64,000 bases of DNA, from the NCBI RefSeq assembly GCF_900187885.1, contig NZ_FYEK01000027.1, positions 211,630 through 275,629 of the forward strand, read 5' to 3'. This DNA comes from Thermoflexus hugenholtzii JAD2. Lineage in GTDB: Bacteria; Chloroflexota; Anaerolineae; Thermoflexales; Thermoflexaceae. Shown here piece after piece: positions 18,879 through 25,952 of this stretch (its first letter is position 1; each line of letters starts with the position of its first letter). A program made the translations under genes and the position numbers. The notes under the pieces were generated by a model. That model was not told the DNA's origin. It did not search any database and saw only the letters and a list, made by a program, of their open reading frames with translations.

Positions 18879-20879
18879 ATGGTGCAGAGGATCCGCCGCT
18901 GGGTGCTGGAGGAGCGCCGGCTTGAATTCCCCCTGGTCGGAGTGACCCTTGCCGCCCTCCTCGGAGGGCTGCTCTCCCGTTTCCTGGCTCCGTCCCTGGC
19001 GGGGGTTTTCTGGGCCATCGCCTATTTCGCCGGGGGCTTCTACGGCGTGATCGATGGGGCGGTGGCGTTGCGGAACCGGCGGCTCGATGTCAACCTGCTG
19101 ATGCTTCTCTCCGCCCTGGGAGCGGCCTTCATCGACCACGCCGAGGAGGGCGCCACACTGCTTTTCCTCTTCTCCCTCTCCAACGCCCTGCAGACCATGG
19201 CCCTGGAGCGGACCCGCCAGGCCATCCGCGAGTTGCTGGACCTGCGCCCGGCGATGGCCCGCCGCCTGCGGGAAGGGCGGGAGGAGCAGATCCCCGTGGA
19301 GGAGATCCGGGTCGGGGACCGCCTGCTGGTCCGACCCGGGGAGCGGATCCCGGCGGATGGGCAGGTGGTGGCCGGGTTCTCCGCCATCGATGAATCCATG
19401 CTCACCGGCGAGTCCATCCCGGTCCCCAAAGGGCCCGGAGACCCGGTCTTCGAGGGCACGCTGAACGGCTATGGGGCCCTGGAGATCGAGGTGACATGCC
19501 CGGCTTCGGACACGATGCTCACACGTATCATCCGGCTGGTGGAGGAGGCCCAGGCCCAGCGGGCTCGCACCCAGCAGGCCATCGATCGGTTCGAGCAGCG
19601 CTACGCCTGGGCGGTGCTGGGCGGGGCGGCCCTCACCCTTCTCCTCTCCGGGCTGTTCGGGGAGCCCTTCGATCGATCCTTCTATCGCGCGATGACCTTG
19701 CTGGTGGTGGCCTCGCCTTGCGCGCTGGTGATCAGCACGCCGGCGGCTTTCCTCTCGGCCATCGCCGCCGGAGCCCGCCGGGGGTTGTTGTTCAAGGGCG
19801 GGATGGCCCTGGAGGCCCTGGCCCGCGTGCGGGTGGTGGCGATGGATAAAACCGGGACGCTGACGGAGAACCGGGTGGCCGTGCAGGCCATCCACGCCCT
19901 GGACGGGACGGGGCCGGACCAGGTGCTGGGGCTCGCGGCGGCGGTGGAGGCCCGCTCGGAGCATCCCATCGCCCGGGCGATTCTCGAGGAGGCCCGCGCC
20001 CGGGGTCTCTCCCTGCCTGAGATCCGGGAGGTGGAAGCCCGCCCGGGCCTGGGCGTGATCGGGCGGCGGAATGGGGATCGGATCTGGGTGGGCTCCCCGC
20101 GCCTGTTCCAGCAAGAGGGCATCGCCCTGCCCCCGGAGGTCCACGCACATCTCAAGGCGGCGGAGCAGGCCGGCCGCACCGCCCTGTTGGTCTACGATGG
20201 ACGCTGGCGGGGGGTGATCGAGGTCGCGGATCGCGTGCGTCCGGAGGCGGTCGAGGCGGTGCGGGCGCTGCGACGGCTGGGGGTCGAAGTGGCGATGCTG
20301 ACCGGGGATCATCCCGCTGTCGCTCGGGCTGTGGCCGGGACGGTGGGCATCGCCCGCTTCGAGGCCGGGCTCCTGCCGGAGGAGAAGCTGGAGCGGATCC
20401 GGGCCCTGGCCCGCGAGATCGGGCCGGTGGCGATGGTGGGCGATGGGGTCAACGATGCGCCCGCGCTGGCCGCCGCCTCCGTCGGGATCGCTATGGGGCG
20501 GATGGGCAGCGACGTGGCCATCGAGTCCGCCGATGTGGTCCTGCTGCAAGACGACCTGCGGCGGGTGGCGGAGGCCATCGCCCTGGCCCGCGCCGCCATG
20601 CGGACGGTGTGGCAGAACCTGGCCTTCGCCAGCGGGGTGATCGCCCTCCTGGTCCTGCTCACCTTCGGCGTCGGGCTTCCGTTGCCCTTAGCAGTGGTGG
20701 GACATGAGGGAAGCACCTTGGTAGTGGTTCTTAACGGCTTGCGGCTGCTGCGCTGGAAGGGGATGCCGGCTACGGACAGCGCCAGTCCTGCCGAAGGGAG
20801 CTTTCCCCAGGTGCCCAGCGGAGGATCCGCCATCCGCCTTCCCGGGCAGCCAGCCGATAGATCTCACCCGGGTAGGTGA
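18879..20879 (+). CDS. P1B-4-type heavy-metal efflux ATPase
   Basis: A 666-residue P-type ATPase without an N-terminal metal-binding domain. Visible are the phosphatase loop LTGESIPVPKG, the membrane metal site ASPCALV (about residue 279), the phosphorylation site DKTGTLTE (about 323), SEHPIARA and GDGVNDAPAL. The SPC motif with HEGSTLVVVLNGLRLL in the last helix is the signature of subgroup P1B-4 (Co/Zn/Cd and, in PfeT/FrvA, Fe(II) efflux). Cotranscription with a PerR-like regulator favours an iron-efflux role like B. subtilis PfeT; this is inference. The last 35 or so residues are a non-family extension and overlap the 3' end of the convergent gene by 110 bp. Confidence 0.93.
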   Translation: MVQRIRRWVLEERRLEFPLVGVTLAALLGGLLSRFLAPSLAGVFWAIAYFAGGFYGVIDGAVALRNRRLDVNLLMLLSALGAAFIDHAEEGATLLFLFSLSNALQTMALERTRQAIRELLDLRPAMARRLREGREEQIPVEEIRVGDRLLVRPGERIPADGQVVAGFSAIDESMLTGESIPVPKGPGDPVFEGTLNGYGALEIEVTCPASDTMLTRIIRLVEEAQAQRARTQQAIDRFEQRYAWAVLGGAALTLLLSGLFGEPFDRSFYRAMTLLVVASPCALVISTPAAFLSAIAAGARRGLLFKGGMALEALARVRVVAMDKTGTLTENRVAVQAIHALDGTGPDQVLGLAAAVEARSEHPIARAILEEARARGLSLPEIREVEARPGLGVIGRRNGDRIWVGSPRLFQQEGIALPPEVHAHLKAAEQAGRTALLVYDGRWRGVIEVADRVRPEAVEAVRALRRLGVEVAMLTGDHPAVARAVAGTVGIARFEAGLLPEEKLERIRALAREIGPVAMVGDGVNDAPALAAASVGIAMGRMGSDVAIESADVVLLQDDLRRVAEAIALARAAMRTVWQNLAFASGVIALLVLLTFGVGLPLPLAVVGHEGSTLVVVLNGLRLLRWKGMPATDSASPAEGSFPQVPSGGSAIRLPGQPADRSHPGR

Positions 20880-21579
20880 CGATCCGCTCCGCCCTCGCCG
20901 TCCGCCCCGGGGGACAGTTGAGCGTGGCCACATAGGTCCACGTCTCTTCGGTCCGCACCTCCAGAAGGTCGGGTCCGGGGCGGGCGGAGACGGTGCATGC
21001 GCCGATCTCCCATCGGACATCCGTGAGGGTGGCCCCGCTGGCCTGGGCGGCCTGTCGCAAGCGATCGGCTTGACGCCGAGCCTCAGGAGCGGCGTCTCCC
21101 CAGGCGGCGTTCAGCTGCTCCAGCGTCCCGCGGCCCAGCAGATAATCCTCCTGGGCATGGTTGGCCCGCTCGATGGTCTCCATCACCCCCGGGTCACACG
21201 CAAACGGTGAGGAGGTAGGGGAGGGCGATGGAGAAGGAGAAGGGACGGGCGATGGGGATGCCCGCGGGCTCGTCGGCGTAAGGGGCGCGGAGGGGATCCC
21301 GGTCGGCGAGGGGGATGGAGATGGAAACGGGACCGGCGTGGGATGGAAGGGGGCCGCGGGCGGTGCCGAGGCCGGGGTGGGGCTGATCAAATAGGGGTAA
21401 AGGAGGACCCCGTAGCCCACACTCAAAATGAGGAAGCTGAGGCCCAGGGGCAGCATCCGCCATCCCCATCCCGCAGGCGCAAAGGGGCTTCCGCGCCGTC
21501 CCCATGCGTAGAACAGCCCGAGGGTGAGAAGGCCCAGCGCGATCAGGCCGATGCCGATGATCCGTTCAGATCCCTGCAT
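20770..21579 (-). CDS. Membrane-anchored extracytoplasmic protein, possible ARC6/IMS-like domain
   Basis: A 269-residue protein. Two hydrophobic helices (IGIGLIALGLLTLGLFYAW and LGLSFLILSVGYGVLLYPY) are followed by a long Pro/Ser/Thr-rich linker (about residues 70-125) and a globular C-terminal domain of about 140 residues containing three Cys. The C-terminal domain, with its alternating helix and TWTYVATLNC / GWRILRW strands, resembles ARC6-like IMS domains, but this is a weak impression. Its 3' end overlaps the P1B ATPase gene by 110 bp, convergent. No operon partner; function unknown. Confidence 0.7.
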   Translation of the reverse strand: MQGSERIIGIGLIALGLLTLGLFYAWGRRGSPFAPAGWGWRMLPLGLSFLILSVGYGVLLYPYLISPTPASAPPAAPFHPTPVPFPSPSPSPTGIPSAPLTPTSPRASPSPVPSPSPSPSPTSSPFACDPGVMETIERANHAQEDYLLGRGTLEQLNAAWGDAAPEARRQADRLRQAAQASGATLTDVRWEIGACTVSARPGPDLLEVRTEETWTYVATLNCPPGRTARAERIVTYPGEIYRLAAREGGWRILRWAPGESSLRQDWRCP

Positions 21580-21732
21580 GGCCGGGGAGGATCCTCCGGC
21601 GATGATCCGTGCGCTTCGAAACCCGGTTCATCATGCATCCGGGTTCAGGGGATGGCAAGTCGTCTCCCTTCAACCCGAGGTCCGGCAGCGAGCGCGCTGC
21701 GGTTCCATGAGGCGGCGAATCCGGGAACTCTA

Positions 21733-21738
21733 TATAAT
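21733..21738 (+). promoter_or_regulatory. Candidate -10 element of clpC
   Basis: A perfect TATAAT lies 109 nt upstream of the clpC start, in the 267-nt spacer between divergent genes. No good -35 is seen at 17 bp, so another sigma factor or an activator may contribute. No CIRCE repeat was found. Confidence 0.45.
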
Positions 21739-21846
21739 GAGACTGGAGAAACCCACGCGCTTCGGGCCGGCGGGGCACGGGCTGCGGAGACCGATGCGGG
21801 GTGGAATCCGGAGAAGGATCCTCTGCCATAAGGAAGGCTTCCGACG

Positions 21847-24321
21847 ATGATGCGCTTCGATCATTTCACGGAACGGGCTCAGGACGCGGCCGCGCGGGCT
21901 TATGAGATCCTGCAGCGCTATGGCCACAACCAGGTGGACACGGAGCATCTCCTCCTGGCCCTACTGGAGCAGCCCGACGGCGTGGTCCCTCAGCTCCTCC
22001 AGCGCATGGGGATCAGCGTGGACTGGATGCGGGGGCGGCTGGACGAGGTGCTTCGGGCCAGCCCGCGGGCCTCGATCTACGGTTTCGGGGGGACCGGTCA
22101 GGTGTTCATCACGCCCCGCGTGAAGCGCATCCTGGATCTGGCCAACGAGGAGGCGCGCCGTCTGGGTGATGACTATATCTCCACGGAGCATCTGTTCCTG
22201 GCCATCGCCACCGAGCGGAACACCCCGGCGGCCCGCATCCTGATGGATGCCGGGGTGACGCGGGATCGGATCTACGAGGCCATCAAGGATCTGCGGGGCG
22301 GGGCTCGGGTGACGGACCCGGGGGCGGAGGGCCGTTACCGGATGCTGGAGCGCTACGGGCGGGATCTCACCCGGCTGGCTCGCCAGGGGAAGCTGGACCC
22401 GGTGATCAACCGGGAGGCGGAGATCCTGCGGGTGATCCAGGTGCTGTGCCGGCGGACCAAGAACAACCCGGTGCTGATCGGCGAGGCAGGGGTCGGGAAG
22501 ACGGCCATCGTGGAGGGACTGGCCCAGCGCATCGTGACCAACGACGTCCCGGAGCTGTTGATGGGCAAGCGCATCGTGCAGCTGGACCTGGCGGCCATGG
22601 TGGCCGGAGCGCGGTTCCGGGGCGAGTTCGAAGAGCGCCTGAAAGCGGTCATCGAAGAGGTGCAACGGGCCGAGGGGGAGGTCATCCTCTTCATCGATGA
22701 GATCCACACGGTGGTGGGCGCGGGGGCGGCCTCGGGGGCCCTGGACGCGGCCTCTATGCTGAAGCCCGCCCTGGCCCGCGGGGAGCTGCGCTGCATCGGC
22801 GCCACCACCCTGGACGAATATCGGAAATACATTGAGAAGGATCCCGCTCTGGAACGGCGCTTCGCTCCCATCTTCGTGGAGGAGCCCTCGGTGGAGTCGG
22901 CCATCCAGATGCTCCAGGGCCTGCGGGAGCGCTATGAGGCCCACCATCAGGTCCGCATCAGCGACGCCGCCATCGTCGCCGCGGTCCGCCTCTCCCATCG
23001 CTACATCCCGGATCGGCGGCTTCCGGACAAGGCCATCGATCTGATCGATGAGGCGGCGGCCCGGTTGCGGGTGGCGTTGAACACCCTGCCGCCCGAGCTC
23101 AAGGCCATGAAGGGGGAGATCGAGCGGCTATTGCAGGAGGAGGAGCAGGCCGGGCTGAACCGGGATTACGAGCGGGCGGCCCAGATCCGCATGCGGCGTC
23201 TCCGGCTGCAGAAGGAGTTCGAGGCCCGGCGGGCCCAGTGGCAGCGGGAGCGCAACCTGGACGAGGTGGTTTCCGAGGAGGATGTGGCCCAGGTGGTGGC
23301 GGCGTGGACCGGCATCCCGGTGGCCCAGGTGATGGAGACGGAGGCGGAGAAGCTGCTTCATATGGAGGAGCGGCTGCGAGAGCGGGTGGTGGGGCAGGAT
23401 GAGGCCATCGCGGTGGTGGCGGATGCCATCCGGCGGGCCCGGGCCGGCCTGAAGGACCCCCGGCGGCCCATCGGCTCCTTCCTGTTCCTGGGGCCTACCG
23501 GGGTGGGGAAGACGGAGCTGGCGAAGGCGCTGGCGGAGTATCTCTTCGGCGACGAGGACGCGCTGGTCCGGCTGGACATGAGCGAATACCGGGAATACCA
23601 CACCGTCTCCCGCCTCTTCGGCGCGCCGCCCGGGTATGTGGGCTACGAGGAGGGCGGGCAGCTGACGGAGGCGGTGCGTCGCCGGCCTTACCGGGTGATC
23701 CTGTTCGATGAGATCGAGAAGGCCCATCCCGATGTCTGGAACGCGTTGCTCCAGATCCTGGACGACGGCCGCCTGACGGACGGCCAGGGCCACACGGTGG
23801 ATTTCCGCAACACGATCATCATCATGACCTCCAACGTGGGCACCGAACACCTCCGCCGCAGCGCCACCATCGGCTTCCTCCCGGCGACCTCGGAGCGGGA
23901 GCGCATGGAGGAGCGGCAGCGGATCGAGCGGGCGCTCCGAGAGACCTTCCGGCCGGAGTTCCTGAACCGGATCGATGAGATCGTGGTCTTCAACCGGCTG
24001 ACGATGGAGCACGTGATGCAGATCGTGGATATCCAGATGCGCCAGATCCAGGCGCGTCTGGCCGAGCACGGGCTGCAAGTGATCCTCACCGAGGCCGCGC
24101 GCCGCTGGCTGGCCGAGGAGGGCTACGATCCGTCCTTCGGCGCCCGTCCCCTGAAACGGGTCCTCCAGAAACAGGTGGAGAGCCCCCTGGCGGTCCGCCT
24201 GCTCCGCGGAGAGTTCCGGGCCGGCGATGTGATCGTGGTCGATGTGGGCGAGCAGGGGCTGATCTTCCAGCGTCAGGCTGCGGAGGCAATCCCCCTGATG
24301 GAGCGGGTGCCGCAGGCGTGA
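21847..24321 (+). CDS. clpC: ClpC-type AAA+ unfoldase
   Basis: An 824-residue Hsp100 protein that unfolds substrates for ClpP. Two Clp-N repeats ([40 protein letters not shown]) occupy residues 1-150. The first AAA module has Walker A GEAGVGKT (about 212) and [10 protein letters not shown]; the second has GPTGVGKT (about 549) and [15 protein letters not shown]. Between them lies a short UVR-type middle domain ([18 protein letters not shown]), which separates ClpC from ClpB with its long coiled coil. It probably handles heat-damaged or regulated proteins. The start is set by ATG 21847 preceded by AAGGAAGG. Confidence 0.94.
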   Translation: MMRFDHFTERAQDAAARAYEILQRYGHNQVDTEHLLLALLEQPDGVVPQLLQRMGISVDWMRGRLDEVLRASPRASIYGFGGTGQVFITPRVKRILDLANEEARRLGDDYISTEHLFLAIATERNTPAARILMDAGVTRDRIYEAIKDLRGGARVTDPGAEGRYRMLERYGRDLTRLARQGKLDPVINREAEILRVIQVLCRRTKNNPVLIGEAGVGKTAIVEGLAQRIVTNDVPELLMGKRIVQLDLAAMVAGARFRGEFEERLKAVIEEVQRAEGEVILFIDEIHTVVGAGAASGALDAASMLKPALARGELRCIGATTLDEYRKYIEKDPALERRFAPIFVEEPSVESAIQMLQGLRERYEAHHQVRISDAAIVAAVRLSHRYIPDRRLPDKAIDLIDEAAARLRVALNTLPPELKAMKGEIERLLQEEEQAGLNRDYERAAQIRMRRLRLQKEFEARRAQWQRERNLDEVVSEEDVAQVVAAWTGIPVAQVMETEAEKLLHMEERLRERVVGQDEAIAVVADAIRRARAGLKDPRRPIGSFLFLGPTGVGKTELAKALAEYLFGDEDALVRLDMSEYREYHTVSRLFGAPPGYVGYEEGGQLTEAVRRRPYRVILFDEIEKAHPDVWNALLQILDDGRLTDGQGHTVDFRNTIIIMTSNVGTEHLRRSATIGFLPATSERERMEERQRIERALRETFRPEFLNRIDEIVVFNRLTMEHVMQIVDIQMRQIQARLAEHGLQVILTEAARRWLAEEGYDPSFGARPLKRVLQKQVESPLAVRLLRGEFRAGDVIVVDVGEQGLIFQRQAAEAIPLMERVPQA

Positions 24322-24332
24322 GGGGAAGCCGG

Positions 24333-24821
24333 ATGCCGTTCCTGATCGATGGGCACAACCTGATCGGGGCTCTGCCGGATTTGGATCTCGACGATCTGGA
24401 TGATGAGGCGCGCTTGGTGGAGCGGTTGCAGCGGCTGGCCTGGCGGACGGGGCGGCGGATCACGGTGGTGTTCGATCGAGGGGCTCCGGGCGGGATGGCC
24501 ACGTCCTTCTCCCGGGGTGGGGTGACGGTGCGTTTCGCCCCTGCGGGCGTGAGCGCGGACGAGCTGATAATCCGGCAGATCCGGGCGGAGCGGAACCCTC
24601 GCGGGCTGATCGTGGTCTCCTCGGATCGGGCGGTGCAGGAGGCGGCCCGGCGACAGGGCGCTTCCGTGTGGTCCGCGGCCCAATTCCGGGCTTATATGGA
24701 GCGGGAGCTGGGTGAGGGGAAGAGGGCGACGGAGGAAGCGGAGGAGAAGCCGGGGGTGAACGAGGCGGAGCTGGAGCAATGGTTGCGGCTGTTTCAAGGG
24801 AAGGGAGGTGTCCGCGAATAG
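24333..24821 (+). CDS. YacP-like NYN domain protein (PIN-like RNase fold)
   Basis: A 162-residue protein. MPFLIDGHNLIG is the NYN/YacP signature with the catalytic-type Asp, followed by VVFDRG and LIVVSSDRAVQEAARRQGA, which supply further acidic residues of the PIN-like site; B. subtilis YacP (Rae1) is a ribosome-associated mRNA endonuclease of this family. A charged C-terminal tail follows. ATG 24333 is chosen because GAGGGGA precedes it; a GTG at 24318 that overlaps the clpC stop is the alternative. Likely cotranscribed with clpC. Confidence 0.85.
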   Translation: MPFLIDGHNLIGALPDLDLDDLDDEARLVERLQRLAWRTGRRITVVFDRGAPGGMATSFSRGGVTVRFAPAGVSADELIIRQIRAERNPRGLIVVSSDRAVQEAARRQGASVWSAAQFRAYMERELGEGKRATEEAEEKPGVNEAELEQWLRLFQGKGGVRE

Positions 24822-24883
24822 GAGCGTGGTGGGTTGCCCTGCGGATCCGGGGGCAAAGGATTCCTGCAACGGGGGAGGTGTCC

Positions 24884-25096
24884 ATGTTCGAGGACATCCG
24901 TCAGCAGCTGTCCGAGGTCCCGGAGGGGGAGGTCATCGAGGAGAGCGTGGGGGAGCGTCCTGTCTTCCCCGGCCTGGCGTTCCTGCGCACGCTGACCCCC
25001 TCCCAGCGTCTGATCCTGTTCGGGATGCTGCTCCTGGACCTGTTCTTGTTGGGGTTCCTGCTCCTCCTCATCGCCGGCGTGCTTCGTCTGGGATAG
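24884..25096 (+). CDS. Small single-helix membrane protein
   Basis: A 70-residue protein with an acidic N-terminal half (EVPEGEVIEESVGERP) and one C-terminal membrane helix made almost only of Leu, Phe and Ile (LILFGMLLLDLFLLGFLLLL). GGGGGAGGTG precedes ATG 24884. The tail-anchor-like topology is notable given the ArsA/Get3-type ATPases elsewhere in the window, but no link is shown. Function unknown. Confidence 0.7.
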   Translation: MFEDIRQQLSEVPEGEVIEESVGERPVFPGLAFLRTLTPSQRLILFGMLLLDLFLLGFLLLLIAGVLRLG

Positions 25097-25130
25097 GGTC
25101 TGCGGGGAGTGCATCCGGTTCTGGATTGTT

Positions 25131-25160
25131 TTGCCAGAGGATCGATTCGTCTGTTACAAT
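25131..25160 (+). promoter_or_regulatory. Sigma70 promoter with extended -10
   Basis: TTGCCA (25131-25136) and TACAAT (25155-25160) are 18 bp apart, and TG one base upstream of the -10 gives an extended -10 (TGTTACAAT). It drives the small gene starting at 25224. Confidence 0.8.
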
Positions 25161-25223
25161 GTAAATATCCAGAGCGCCTGGGTTCGATCCGGGAGCCCCT
25201 GTGTCGGTGGAGGGAGTGCTGCG

Positions 25224-25535
25224 ATGGCCGAGATGGTAAAGCTGCTGATGGCCTGGGACATCAAACCCGGCCACGAACAGGAGTATTTCGAGTTCATCGT
25301 CCGGGAGTTCGCGCCGGGGATGATGCGCCTGGGGATGGAGCCGACGGACGCCTGGTATACGATGTATGGGGAGGGCCCCCAGATCCTCACCGGCGCCATC
25401 GCCCAAGACATGGAAACCCTGCAGCGCATCCTTGCCAGCCCGGAGTGGCAGGAGCTCAAGAAAAAGCTCTTCCGCCACGTCCGGAACTATAAAGAGAAGA
25501 TCGTCAAGGCCACCGGCCGCTTCCAGGTCATCTGA
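25224..25535 (+). CDS. Small ferredoxin-like (ABM/NIPSNAP-type) protein
   Basis: A 103-residue soluble protein with alternating strands and helices typical of the dimeric alpha/beta-barrel superfamily: VKLLMAWDIKPGHEQEYFEF, then GAIAQDMETLQRILASPEWQ (the EFFxSPEWxxL-like helix of this fold), and a basic C-terminus. ATG 25224 is preceded by GGAGGGAG. It has its own strong promoter. Members include monooxygenases and heme-binding proteins, but no catalytic residue can be named here. Confidence 0.75.
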   Translation: MAEMVKLLMAWDIKPGHEQEYFEFIVREFAPGMMRLGMEPTDAWYTMYGEGPQILTGAIAQDMETLQRILASPEWQELKKKLFRHVRNYKEKIVKATGRFQVI

Positions 25536-25635
25536 ACGTCCGGATCCTGTCCTCTTCCTCGTAATCCATCGATCCCTTGTCTATGGATCGGGAGATCCGT
25601 TTCTGTCTCGCAGGAGCGGTCTTCGTAGATTACTT

Positions 25636-25664
25636 TTGAAACCGTGCGCGGATAAAGCTGGATT
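25636..25664 (+). promoter_or_regulatory. Candidate promoter of the T-box/valS transcript
   Basis: TTGAAA (25636-25641) and TGGATT (25659-25664) are 17 bp apart. Transcription would start near 25671, exactly where the T-box leader should begin. The -10 is weak (3 of 6). Confidence 0.45.
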
Positions 25665-25670
25665 CTCCGA

Positions 25671-25926
25671 AAGGCGATGAAGGGGAGGAGTAGGCGCAGG
25701 CGGCGACGTCAGCGAGGGGGGTCGGGTGCGAGCCCCTGTCGTCCGCAGCGCTGAAGGTCGCCCCGGAGCTGGTCGGGTGAACGCCGGGATCGCCGGCCTG
25801 AGCCTGACCCGGGCGCTGCCCGTTACCGCAGCCCGAGGGCAGGGGGATAAGCCCCACCCCCTGAAGCAAGGTGGTACCGCGGGAGGTCCGCCCCCTCTCG
25901 TCCTTGTGACGGGAGGGGGCGTTTTT
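25671..25926 (+). promoter_or_regulatory. T-box riboswitch of valS, GUC (Val) specifier
   Basis: The leader has all T-box landmarks. AGTA (from 25686) and GAA (25753-25755) form the loop-E/S-turn of stem I, and the specifier codon GTC (25757-25759), a valine codon followed by a purine, lies directly after it. The conserved T-box sequence AAGGTGGTACCGCG is at 25868-25881, followed by an intrinsic terminator and valS. Uncharged tRNA-Val(GAC) is expected to pair with the specifier and the T-box bulge, stabilising the antiterminator and turning valS on when valine-tRNA charging falls. Confidence 0.95.
25890..25926 (+). terminator. Regulated terminator of the valS T-box
   Basis: A 13-bp stem (25890-25902 with 25908-25920, one G-U pair, loop CTTGT) followed by GTTTTT. 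It is mutually exclusive with the antiterminator that includes the T-box sequence just upstream. Confidence 0.95.
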
Positions 25927-25952
25927 CATTGAGCGCATGGAGGAGGTGACGG

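Noticed and set aside
16500-20549. A 1349-codon open frame on the minus strand opposite the M16, Nudix, Fur and metal-ATPase genes
   Set aside because: It is the antisense of four well-recognised genes and lacks any domain; length alone is a GC-content effect.
21580-21846. CIRCE or HrcA-type heat-shock operator upstream of clpC
   Set aside because: No 9-bp inverted repeat of the TTAGCACTC type was found in the spacer.
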